Positions 9,241-21,300 of a stretch of DNA of 64,000 bases are shown in pieces; within the stretch, counting starts at the first letter, position 1, and the number at the start of each line of letters is the position of its first letter. The notes under the pieces are model-generated. The model was not told the origin of the DNA. It was given only the letters and a program-made list of their open reading frames with translations, and ran no database searches. Made by a program: the position numbers and the translations under genes. Origin of the DNA: Nephrocerus scutellatus (lineage: Eukaryota > Arthropoda > Insecta > Diptera > Pipunculidae); contig OX352762.1 in assembly GCA_947095585.1 (NCBI GenBank), positions 42,580,537 to 42,644,536 of the forward strand, read 5' to 3'.

Positions 9241-9863
9241 GTTGTTTAGTTGTGGTTTTTTTGTTATTATCTCAGTTTTACGAAGAAACGTAAATATATC
9301 CGAAGTTAATTAAAAGTTCTTCTGGGCTAAGGAATATCAAATGAGTTTTTAGTTTCATACTCTTGAGTCCCTAAGGGAAAAGAGAGACAGTGCAGCATAG
9401 TGAAAGATGGCGAAGTTAAGGAATGCAGTTAAAAGAGATGTAACGAGGCGGTAAGGTGTATGCGAGTTAGCAAAAGGGCGACGGCCTCCAACGTAGAATG
9501 ACACCTGACATGTGGACGCACACACCTAGCCCCTATAGATCCAAATTAAGCAATCCTAAAACAATGGTACCTCTTCGTTCAACCCACCTGTTATCTAAGA
9601 ACTTCTCTTGTTTCACTAATACAGTAGCGCTTTCGTTACTGTTACTAACTATGAGGCAACGTAATACTTGTTTCTAATTTTATTTTTATTACGTCCATTA
9701 TGAAAGTTTAGTTTACACAGAATGTAAGCTTTTATTCAATTTCAATTACTTTGCGCGGATATCAGGAATGCCATATAAAAAAAGTTACAAGGCACAATAA
9801 AAAAAGGATTTAAGATAAAAAAAATTTCTGTAAGCTAGCAAGAATAAATAACTTTGCACTTAC
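9241..9863. other. No recognised feature
   Basis: This is unique, A+T-rich DNA. A slightly more mixed stretch (about 9400-9620) shows no convincing coding frame. If the exon at 9864-9909 is real, this would be part of its first intron on the - strand. Confidence 0.4.
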
Positions 9864-9909
9864 CGTTTATAAAAAGGCCGATTACAAGAAAAAATGTGCA
9901 GCTTTTCAT
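9864..9909 (-). CDS. Candidate first coding exon with signal peptide
   Basis: On the - strand, ATG at 9909 opens 15 codons, MKSCTFFLVIGLFIN, then one base G and the strong donor GTAAGT (9863-9858). A Lys-Ser start followed by a hydrophobic run is typical of a secretory signal peptide, and a short first coding exon ending in phase 1 after such a peptide is common in insect secreted proteins. The ATG context CAACG is acceptable. No second exon was found in the following kilobase, where 8400-8920 is a transposon; it may lie beyond. The gene is unknown; confidence is limited because the exon is so short. Confidence 0.35.
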
Positions 9910-11718
9910 CGTTGCCGTGGTCTGGTAATTATAAACAATTCGTGTTAATAAATGTTTGATTGCGTTAGGCTATGTATCCTTAACTAATAGAAACTATTTA
10001 GTAGCCCTTTTAAAATTAACTATTTTTTATTAATAAAAAGTATTATTTTTTTACCATTATATCTAACTTTTTAATTTATGAACCATTATTAAAACTAAAA
10101 AAAATCCATAAAAAAATGTAATTGATATTATTGTTTATTAATGAAGGTTTTATTATTTTTTACCATGGTAGCAATTTTTAAAATTACGAACAATTATTAA
10201 AACTAGAGGAAATTCATAAAAAACGCCTTTTATTATTTTGGTTCTTTTTTTAACTTTTCCGCATTTGTGTTTTTACTTTCTCCTTGTTTTCTTATTAAAC
10301 CGATACGATTAGACTAGTCTTTGGTAGGTACTCGTATTACATAGATTGTAGAGTTTGTACAAATAGCAGAAGCAAGAAAAAACACAAACAAAAAAAATTG
10401 TTTAATTTTTTATTTATTATTAGTATTATTAATATAGCAGGCAGAGGCGAAGCGTGCAGTTGACACTTTCATTTTTGCATTTGTTCTTTTATAAAGTTTT
10501 TTGGGACTATTTTAAACATTCTTAATACCGAATATTATATAATACACTCGTATTTCATAGAGTCAAACAGAACAAAAACAATAAGAACAACAAAGAAACT
10601 AATAATTAAACATATTTTGTATATTGTAGCTACAATTTAGGACATATTGACTAAATCTATGACTGATTTTATATAGTACCATTTACATTTAATTAAATAA
10701 AATTTTAATATTTTTATGAGAAGACCTTTAAAAACAGAAAGTTTAAAGGAATGAAATTTAAGTAAAAGAAACACTTCAGAAAATCACTTGTTTTTTTTTC
10801 ATGAGGTCTTTGTTGCTGTTAGTGAAAACAGGTTGATCGCGGTAATATACATTATATTAACATAGAAACGTATAAGGTAACTTTATAAAACGTCCAACGA
10901 ATACAAACTAAGTAAATAAACAAGTTTGGTGATTCAACTCACAAAAAACATACTTATTGCTTAATGGCACACGCAATTATTCTTCGACAATATTACATTC
11001 GATTTAAAATGCAAGGGAGAACCTCGACGACGTGTCTAACTTGGTTAACTACTTAAGTTGTTTTGAAAACGTTTTGTGATACTGATCGTACCAACCACAA
11101 CTGGCTCGACGGACCACGGCCAAACAAGAATAATTTCAATGAAGAAAAGGCAAAATAATATCCACCAGCATTCCGTCAATCTCCCAACGTATGGCAACGA
11201 GTAGTGAAATTAAGAGTATATTTTGCCAGTTGCCAGCACGACCGAGCTTTAGCGGAAAACTCCGCGTACAGCATATGACATATGTATGAGTATTATGTAT
11301 ACTTTTACTATAAAGTTGTTTCGTAGCGTGGTATTATTTAAACTAAGTTCGGTCAAATTGTCTGCTAGAGTCGATTTACAATTTAAGATTCTTCAGTTTT
11401 GCAACATAAAGATAAAAAATCTGAATCAGTAGTCACGAATGAATCAATTTACATTCCAAAACACTTTTCTTGACTGAAGCATATTACAATTTAGATGCTT
11501 GTTCATAATAAATACTTCGCTCTATAGATTAAGTTATTTAACGTATAACAAATACTGTAAGTGATTTATAATGCTACACAAAGAGTGTAGACATAAAACA
11601 AAACGGTACGATCTAGGTAGCAATATACCAGTGTATTACATTAGTGTACCTGAGTACCTGGCTAATTTTTGTTTATTCAATTATTTGTGCGTTTTGTGAA
11701 TGTAAAGTTGGTATTTAT
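9910..11718. other. A+T-rich unique DNA, no gene seen
   Basis: The stretch has long A/T runs and no frame with coding character. A 63-codon frame at 11644 starts from GTG, not ATG, and covers the left arm of the inverted repeat at 11719. If the exon at 9864-9909 is real, its promoter would lie here. Confidence 0.4.
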
Positions 11719-11970
11719 CAAAACCTTCTCTATAGAAAGCCCATAGAGAAACCCATCCAAAACGCATCTGTGTTTGTGGGATGTGAATACAGTGTACAAA
11801 AAATAAGTAGTCGCAAAGAGCGAGAAACTTAAGATGTGGTAGTGGGAAACAGAAAAATTTTATATGGATTTTGCTCTTTAGTTGATTACTAATTCAAATA
11901 CGTTTTGGATGAAACTAAGCATGTATCTGTGTACGATCGGAACAGTTGGGCTTTCTATAGAGAAGGTTTA
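11719..11970. mobile_element. MITE-like inverted-repeat element
   Basis: A perfect 23-bp inverted repeat (11721-11743 and 11947-11969, core CCTTCTCTATAGAAAGCCCA) bounds about 203 bp. Outside the arms the same 9 bases, GGTATTTAT, appear at 11710-11718 and 11971-11979 in direct orientation, as a target-site duplication would. The core has no transposase. An 8- or 9-bp duplication would suit hAT- or P-like transposons, but the end sequence is not a known hAT terminus. Confidence 0.6.
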
Positions 11971-11979
11971 GGTATTTAT

Positions 11980-13640
11980 TACCTATTACCGAATACTTCT
12001 TACTATGTGGTGGTAAATAAGAACGAGTAACGATCAATCGTTATTATAAATAACTTGTTCTTAGCAAATGTAAACATGCTTAAAAAGGAAAGGGGAGGGG
12101 CGTAAGCCTTGATGGCAAATTTTCACTTAGTTTAAAACCAGTTCCGTTCCATATAGGCAAGTATGCAACTTTTTCTAGCTATAATGCTACAAATAACAAC
12201 AAAAATTGCATACACTTTAAAGTTTGAATGTTATTTAACAATGCCTTTATTATTAGACTACAAATGTTCACGCAAACTCATGATATTGTATTTTCTCTTG
12301 GCTTATTTTTTCTGTTAACCATAGACAGCGTTACCACCTTTTCTATTCAAGCAACGAGAACAGAAGAAAATTTTCTCTACAAAGCAAGGCTACAAATTAA
12401 ACTAGGTTCGCGCGAAGTAACATGGATGGAATAATAATCTTTTAGTCAATCTTTGATCGTTCATCAAATTAATTGACTGGTATTTATTTTGGAAGTACTA
12501 AAAATTTGTTTTTATTTTAAAAGTTTTAAAACATTTATATTAACTGTAATACAAACATATTGTTTGGACATTGGTATTATTGCCTTCCTTGGTGATGTAA
12601 ACGGTTAAGTTCTTAACGTTTTTTAGACAATACTCTTTGTCATTCACTTTTTTCAGTCTTTGAAATTGGAACGAAGGATCAATGTATAGCCCTTACAAAG
12701 TGCGAACACGAGAGAAGACAACGTAAGACATTCGTTGTGCGATTTCTTTATCTCCATTATCAACAACCGCATTATCTAAAGTGCGCCCTTGAGAATGAAT
12801 TCTTATCGCATATGCAAGTTCCAATGGAAATAACTTTCTGATAAAGTATTAGACCCTTTTTTGAATAATACAGAAACTTATGATATAGACAAGATGTTGG
12901 TATTTTTAATTAGTTTTGTGCCTAAATACGAAGCAAAGTCACCCATGATGCAAGCACCCAGAGAAAAAGGAACGTAAAATAAATGAAAACCACTTTGATT
13001 GAAATATTTTTCGCAATGATTTAGCTTTGTAGACGAAAATTTTAAAATCAATGTGGTATGATATTAATTCAACATATTACCCTATTTTAAGACGAATATG
13101 TTCCATATTTGATTTAAAAATGTTTTTCTGTTGATTTGAGGTTGAATCATTGTCAAATTCAATTAATCTTTCTTTAAAATAATATGTATCAACGTCGATT
13201 CAACTATAAGGCATAGTACATTTAAATGCCTACGACTTTAAAAATACAACGCCTAAACTTCAGTTTGACAATTATTCGTCGTACAATTAAATATATCTGT
13301 CTTTAAAAACAATGCGCACACACATAAATGTAGCCATTGTTTATTGTTAATTCGAATATATTCAACTTAAAAAATACTATGTTTCAACTTTAAGTTCGTT
13401 TACGTATTTGTATTCGACAGAACCAGCAACACACACAATATCGAAGTTAAAATAGTTCAAACCTTGGTTTTGCGTAGCTTTAAAAAGTGATATAAGTGTT
13501 AACAGTCTTGCAGCTGTCATTATGATTATTTTATTCATAATATTTTGAAAACGTTTGCTTAAATGAATTCCATTTACTATACAGCAAATGGTCTTTCGCG
13601 GGGAACATAATTTTGAAATCCATGTGAATATGAAAATCAT
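11980..13640. other. A+T-rich unique DNA, no gene seen
   Basis: It holds short frames only (for example 12228-12434 and the complement of 13377-13640) with no recognisable domain or codon character. AACGATCAATCGTT (about 12028) is a small imperfect palindrome. Confidence 0.4.
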
Positions 13641-13649
13641 TAGGTTTAA

Positions 13650-14071
13650 GAAAAAAATAAGTTGAGTTTATGTTTAATTTCCAAATCAGCGATCCTGGCA
13701 TCTGTTAGCTTTGGCCAAGCTTTTAGAAATTATTCTGTTGACAAACTTTTAAAATCTCTTTAGCTTAGTGCTGTTTTTAAGGCAGTTGCAACAGATTCAT
13801 CGATTACAGTTGAACCAAGCTTAGCATCATCACAAAAACGTTCTATTATAATCTCTTCTGATTTGGAAAATCTGGAACCTTTTGCTCTTGTATTTGTGTA
13901 TTTGAAATAGAGCTTTCCTGAAGGTTTATTTTGTTTACAAATAAAAGACAGAAAAATCAAATTAAAAACATACATATTGTTACGAAAATTAGTTAGTAGC
14001 GCTGATAATGGGGTTCGAATGCTAGATAAATCGCAATGTTCATTACAAGTAATGAGTGTTTTTGTGTACAT
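13650..14071 (-). pseudogene. Decayed coding-like frame of unknown origin
   Basis: On the - strand a single frame can be followed from 14071 to about 13650 with only two stops, both in its last third (after TALKTALS and after FKSLSTE). Between them and after them the frame still looks protein-like (AWPKLTDARIADLEIKHK). A possible acceptor CTTCAG precedes KLYFKYTNTRAKGSRFSKS. This may be a dead exon or an unrecognised transposon relic; chance cannot be excluded in such A+T-rich DNA. No family was recognised. Confidence 0.2.
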
Positions 14072-14164
14072 TAAGTTATCACCTATATTACGGATGTGAA
14101 GTTTTTAACAAATAACAAAATATTTGTATGTATGGGTAATGCTATTTAACAGAATGAAAACATT

Positions 14165-17100
14165 TTGTATTTGTTTAATATATGTTCACTGTAATAAAAT
14201 TTAACCAGTTCACAGCTTTGTTCCATAGATGCTACTAATAGCCAAGTCTTCCTTAAGGAATGCTCTATGAAAAATATATGTTGTATAACCGTACGGGCAG
14301 AAATAAACTTTATTTATGAATGTGAACATTTGCAATTTTAATGAAATTTTTTTTATTTTGGAGGTTCACTGTAAACCACATTGGCTAGTTCACAGCGATG
14401 TCTCACCAAATTGACCCACAACCATGTCTTCCCAAACGAATTATCTATCGAACAGATTATGTAAGATTACAATGCAGAGGGGAACAGGCATTTGTACATC
14501 GGTTTGAACATTTGTTATTTTCATGAAATTCTTCATTTTGGAGGTTCACTGTCAAGCGTATTGGCCAGTTCACAGAGATGTCTCATTAAATTGACCCACA
14601 ACCATGTTTTCCTAAAGGAATTATCTATCGAATAGATTATGAAAGATTACAACGCAGAGGGGAAGAGGCTTTTGTGCATCGGTTTGAACATTTGTTATTT
14701 TCATGAAATTCTTCAATTTGGAGGTTCACTGTCAAGCGGATTGGCCAGTTCACAGAGATGTCTCACTTAATTGACCCACACCTTTGTCTTCCTAAAGGAA
14801 TTATCTATCGAATAGATTTTGTACGATTACAATGCAGAGGGGAAGAGGCATTTGTGCATCGGTTTGAACATTTGTTATTTTCATGAATTTCTTCAATTTG
14901 GAGGTTCACTCTCAAGCGGATTGTCCAGTTCACAGAGATGTCTTACTAAATTGACCCACACCTGTGTCTTTCTAAAGAAATTATCTATCGAATAGATTTT
15001 GTAAGGTTACAATGCAGAGGGGATTTGTGCATCGGGTTGAACATTTGTTATTTTCATGAAATTCTTCAATTTGGAGGTTCACTGTCAAGCGGATTGGCCA
15101 GTTCACAGAGATGTCTCACTTAATTGACCCACACCTTTGTCTTCCTAAAGGAATTATCTATCGAATAGATTTTGTACGATTACAATGCAGAGGGGAAGAG
15201 GCATTTGTGCATCGGTTTGAACACTTGTTATTTTCATGAAATTCTTCAATTTGGAGAGGTTCGTTGTCAAGCGGATTGGCCAGTTCACAGAGACGTCTCA
15301 CTAAATTGACCCACACCTGTGGCTTCCTAAAGAAATTATCTATCCAACAGATTTTGTTAGGTTACAATGCAGAGGGGAAGAGGCATTTGTGCATCGGTTT
15401 GAACATTTGTTATTTTCATGAAATTATTCAATTTGGAGGTTCGCTGTCAAGCAGATTGGCTAGTTCACAGAGATGTCTCACTAAATTGACCCAAACCTGT
15501 GTCTTCCTAAAGGAATTATCTATTAAATAGATTTTGTTAGATTACAATGCAGAGGGGAAAAGGCATTTGTGCATCGGTTTGAACATTTGTTATTTTCATG
15601 AATTTCTTCAATTTGGAGGTTCACTCTCAAGCGGATTGTCCAGTTCACAGAGATGTCTTATAAAATTGACCCACACCTGTGTCTTTCTAAAGAAATTATC
15701 TATCGAATAGATTTTGTTAGGTTACAATGCAGAGGGGATTTGTGCATCGGGTAGAACATTTGTTATTTTCATGAAATTCTTCAATTTGGAGGTTCACTGT
15801 CAAGCGGATTGGCCAGTTCACAGAGATGTCTCACTTAATTGACCCACACCCTTGTCTTCCTAAAGGAATTATCTATCGAATAGATTTTGTACGATTACAA
15901 TGCAGAGGGGAAGATGCATTTGTGCATCGGTTTGAACATTCGTTATTTTCATGAATTTCTTCAATTTGGAGGTTCACTCTCAATTCGTTATTTTCATGAA
16001 ATTCTTCAATTTGGAGGTTCACTGTCAAGCGGATAGGCCAGTTCATAGAGATGTCTCACTTAATTGACCCACACCTTTGTCTTCCTAAAGGAATTATCTA
16101 TCGAATAGATTTTGTACGATTACAATGCAGAGGGGAAGAGGCATTTGTGCATCGGTTTGAACACTTGTTATTTTCATGAAATTCTTCAATTTGGAGAGGT
16201 TCGTTGTCAAGCGGATTGGCCAGTTCACAGAGATGTCTCACTTAATTGACCCACACCTGTGGCTTTCTAAAGAAATTATCTATCCAATAGATTTTGTTAG
16301 GTTACAATAAAGAGGGGAAGAGGCATTTGTGCATCGGTTTGAACATGTGTTATTTTCATGAAATTATTCAATTTGGAGGTTCACTGTCAAGCAGATTGGC
16401 TAGTTAACAGAGATGTCTCACTAAATTGACCCAAAACCGTGTCTTCCTAAAGGAATTATGTATCGAATAGATTATGTAAGATTACAATGCAGAGAGGAAG
16501 AGGCTTTTGTGCATCGGTTTAAACATTTGTTATTTTCATGAAATTCATCAATTTGTCCGCTGTTTAGCGGATTGACCAGTTCGCAGAAATGTTTCACTAA
16601 ATTGATCCACACCTGTGTCTTCGTAAGGGAACTATCTATCGAATAGATTTTGTTAGATTACAATGCAGAGGGGAAAAAGCATTTGTGCATCGGTTTGAAC
16701 ATTTGTTATTTTCATGAAATTCTTCAATTTGGAGGTTAACTGTCAAGCGGATTGTCCAGTACACAGAGAAGTTTCACTTAATTAACCCACACCTTTGTCT
16801 TCCTAAGCGAATTATCTATCGAATATATTATGTAAGATTACAATGCAGTGGGGAAGAGGCATATGTGCATCGGTTTGAACATTTGTTATTTTCATGAAAT
16901 TCTTCAATTTGGAGGTTCGCTGTCAAGTGGATTGGCCAGTTCACAGAGATGTCTTACTAAATTGACCCACACCTGTATCTTCCTAAAGAAATTATCTATC
17001 GAATAGATTTTGTTAAGTTACAATGCAGAGGGGATTTGTGCATCGGGTTGAACATTTGTTATTTTCATGAAATTCTTCAATTTGGAGGTTAACTGTCAAG

Positions 17101-18339
17101 CGGATTGTCCAGTACACAGAGAAGTTTCACTTAATTAACCCACACCTTTTTCTTCCTAAGCGAATTATCTATCGAATATATTATGTAAGATTACAATGCA
17201 GTGGGGAAGAGGCATATGTGCATCGGTTTGAACATTTGTTATTTTCATGAAATTCTTCAATTTGGAGGTTCGCTGTCAAGTGGATTGGCCAGTTCACAGA
17301 GATGTCTCACTAACTTGACCCACAACCATGTCTTCCTAAAGGAATTATCTATCGAAGAGATGATGTAAGATTACAATAGAGAGGGGAAAAGGCTTTTGTG
17401 CATCGGTTTGAACATTTGCTATTTTCATGAAATTCCTCAATTTGGAGGTTCGCTGTCAAGCGGATTGGCCAGTTCACAGAGATGTCTTACCAAATTGACC
17501 CACACCTGTGTCTTCCTAAAGAAATTATCTATCGAATAGATTTTGTTAAGTTACAATGCAGAGGGGATTTGTGCATCGGGTTGAACATTTGTTATTTTCA
17601 TGAAATTCTTCAATTTGGAGGTTCACTCTCAAGCGGATTAGCCAGTTCACAGTGATGTCTCACTTAATTGACCCAAACCTGTGTCTTTCTAAAGGAATTA
17701 TCTATCAAATAGATTTTGTTAGATTACAATGCAGAGGGGAAAAGGCATTTGTGCATCGGTTTGAACATTTGTTATTTTCATGAATTTCTTCAATTTGGAG
17801 GTTCACTCTCAAGCGGATTGTCCAGTTCACAGAGATGTCTTACTATATTAACCCACACCTGTGTCTTTCTAAGGAAATTATCTATCGAATAGATTTTATT
17901 AGATTACAATGCAGAGGGGAAGAGTCATTTGTGCATCGGTTTGAACATTTGTTATTTTCATGAAATTCTTCAATTTGGAGGTTCGCTGTCAAGCGGATTG
18001 GCCAGTTCAAAGAGTGCCTCACTAAATTGACCCACACCTGTGCCTTCCCAAAGAAATTATCGATCGAATAGATTTTGTTAGGTTATAATGCAGAGGGGAT
18101 TTGTGCATCGGGTTGAACATTTGTTATTTTCATGAAATTCTTCAATTTGGAGGTTCACTGTCAAGCGGATTGGCCAGTTCACAGAGATGTCTCACTAAAC
18201 TGACCCACACCTGTGTCTTCATAAAGAAAATATCTATCCAATAGATTTTGCTAGGATACAATGCAGAGGGGAAGAGGCATTTGTGCATCGGTTTGAACAT
18301 TTGTTATTTTCATGAAATTCGTCAATTTGGAGGTTCTCC
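14165..18339 (+). repeat. Divergent left flank of the satellite
   Basis: Monomers at the outer edge are the most diverged: the first (about 14165-14340) is recognisable only by words such as CCAGTTCACAG, AGTCTTCCTTAAGGAAT and GTGAACATTTG. Similarity to the consensus rises inward. Some junctions are irregular, such as the short duplication at 15962-16010 (TTCGTTATTTTCATG repeated) and the abnormal join TTTGTCCGCTGTTTAGCGG at 16550-16570. No long-range periodicity was seen in this part. Confidence 0.85.
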
Positions 18340-21300
18340 GTCAAGCGGATTGGCCAGTTCACAGAGATGTCTCACTAAATTGAAGCACACCTGTCTCTTC
18401 CTAAAGGAATTATGTATCGAATAGATTATGTAAGATGACAATGCAGAGGGGGAGAGGCATTTGTGCATCGGTTTGAACATTTGTTATTTTCATGAAATTC
18501 TTAAATTTGGAGGTTCACTGTCAAGCGGATTGGCCAGTTCACAGAGATGTCTCACTAAATTGACCCAAACCTGTGTCTTCCTAAAGAAATTATTTATCCA
18601 ATAGATTTTGTACGATTACAATGCAGAGGCGAAGAGGCATTTTTGCATCGGTTTGAACACTTTGTATTTTCATGAAATTCGTCAATTTGGAGGTTCTCCG
18701 TCAAGCGGATTGTCCAGTTCACAGAAATGTCTCACTAAATGGACCCAAAACCATATCTTTCTAAAGGAATTATCTATCGAATAGATTTTGTACGATTACA
18801 ATGGTGAGGCGGAGAGGCATTTTTGCATGGTTTGAACATTTGCTACTTTCATGAAATTCTTCAATTTGAAGGTTCACTGTCAAGCAGATTGGCCAGTTCA
18901 CAGAGATGTCTCATTAAATTGACCCACACCTGTGTCTTCCTAAAGGAATTATCTATGGAATAGTTTTTGTAAGATTACAATGCAGAGGGGAAGAGCCATT
19001 GGTGCATTGGTTTGAACATTTGCTATTTTCATGAAATTCTTCAATTTGGAGGTTCACTGTCAAGCGTATTGGCCAGTTCACAGAGATGTTTCACTAAATT
19101 GACCCAAACGTGTGTCTTTCTAAGGGAATTATCTATCGAATAGATTTTGTACGATTACAACGCAGAGGCGAAGAGGCATTTTTGCATCGGTTTGAACATT
19201 TTGTATTTTCATGAAATTCGTCAATTTGGAATAGATTTTGTTAGGTTACAATGCAGAGGGGAAGAGGCTTTTGTGCATCGGTTTAAACATTTGTTATTTT
19301 CATGAAATTCCTCAATTTGGAGGTTCGCTTTCAAGCGGATTGACCAGTTCGCAGAAAAATTTCACTTAATTGATCCATACCTATGTCTTCCTGTGGGAAC
19401 TATCTATCGAATAGATTTTGTTAGATTACAATGCAGAGGGGAAGAGGCATTTGTGCATCGGTTTGACCATTTGTTATTTTCATAAAATTCTTCAATTTGG
19501 AGGTTCACTGTCAAGCCGAATGGCCAGTTCACAGAGATGTCTCACTAAATTGACCCAAAACCTTCCTAAAGGAATTATCTATCGAATAGATTTTGTACGA
19601 TTACAATACAGAGCCGAAAAGGCATTTTTGCATCGGTTTGAACATTTTTTATTTTCATGAAATTCTTCAATTTGGAGGTTAACTGTCAAGCGGATTGTCC
19701 AGTACACAGAGAAGTTTCACTTAATTAACCCACACCTTTGTCTTCCTAAGCGAATTATCTATCGAATATATTATGTAAGATTACAATGCAGTGGGGAAGA
19801 GGCATATGTGCATCGGTTTGAACATTTGTTATTTTCATGAAATTCTTCAATTTGGAGGTTCGCTGTCAAGTGGATTGGCCAGTTCACAGAGATGTCTCAC
19901 TAACTTGACCCACAACCATGTCTTCCTAAAGGAATTATCTATCGAAGAAATGATGTAAGATTACAATAGAGAGGGGAAAAGGCTTTTGTGCATCGGTTTG
20001 AACATTTGCTATTTTCATGAAATTCCTCAATTTGGAGGTTCGCTGTCAAGCGGATTGGCCAGTTCACAGAGATGTCTTACTAAATTGACCCACACCTGTG
20101 TCTTCCTAAAGAAATTATCTATCGAATAGATTTTGTTAAGTTACAATGCAGAGGGGATTTGTGCATCGGGTTGAACATTTGTTATTTTCATGAAATTCTT
20201 CAATTTGGAGGTTCACTCTCAAGCGGATTAGCCAGTTCACAGTGATGTCTCACTTAATAGACCCAAACCTGTGTCTTTCTAAAGGAATTATCTATCAAAT
20301 AGATTTTGTTAGATTACAATGCAGAGGGGAAAAGGCATTTGTGCATCGGTTTGAACATTTGTTATTTTCATGAATTTCTTCAATTTGGAGGTTCACTCTC
20401 AAGCGGATTGTCCAGTTCACAGAGATGTCTTACTATATTAACCCACACCTGTGTCTTTCTAAGGAAATTATCTATCGAATAGATTTTGTTAGATTACAAT
20501 GCAGAGGGGAAGAGTCATTTGTGCATCGGTTTGAACATTTGTTATTTTCATGAAATTCTTCAATTTGAAGGTTCACTGTCAAGCGGATTGGCCAGTTCAC
20601 AGAGATGTCTCATTAAATTGACCCACACCTGTGTCTTCCTAAAGGAATTGTCTATGGAATAGTTTTTGTAAGATTACAATGCAGAGGGGAAGAGCCATTG
20701 GTGCATTGGTTTGAACATTTGCTATTTTCATGAAATTCTTCAATTTGGAGGTTCACTGTCAAGCGTATTGGCCAGTTCACAGAGATGTTTCACTAAATTG
20801 ACCCAAACGTGTGTCTTTCTAAGGGAATTATCTATCGAATAGATTTTGTACGATTACAACGCAGAGGCGAAAAGGCATTTTTGCATCGGTTTGAACATTT
20901 TGTATTTTCATGAAATTCGTCAATTTGGAGGTTCTCCGTCAAGCGGATTGTCCAGTTCACAGAGATGTCTCACTAAATTAATCCACACCTGTGTCTTCCT
21001 AAAGGAATTATCTATCAAATAGATTTTGTTAGGTTACAATGCAGAGGGGAAGAGGCGTTTGTGCATCGGTTTAAACATTTGTTATTTTCATGAAATTCCT
21101 CAATTTGGAGGTTCGCTTTCAAGCGGATTGACCAGTTCGCAGAAATGTTTCACTTAATTGATCCATACCTATGTCTTCCTGAGGGAACTATCTATCGAAT
21201 AGATTTTGTTAGGTTACAATGCAGAGGGGAAGAGGCTTTTGTGCATCGGTTTAAACATTTGTTATTTTCATGAAATTCCTCAATTTGGGGGTTCGCTTTC

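Noticed and set aside
11644..11832. 62-codon frame with a hydrophobic start as a secreted peptide
   Set aside because: Its first codon is GTG, not ATG, and it overlaps one arm of an inverted-repeat element.
12228..12434. 68-codon frame in unique DNA
   Set aside because: It has no domain, no splice or poly(A) context, and its length is expected by chance in A+T-rich DNA.
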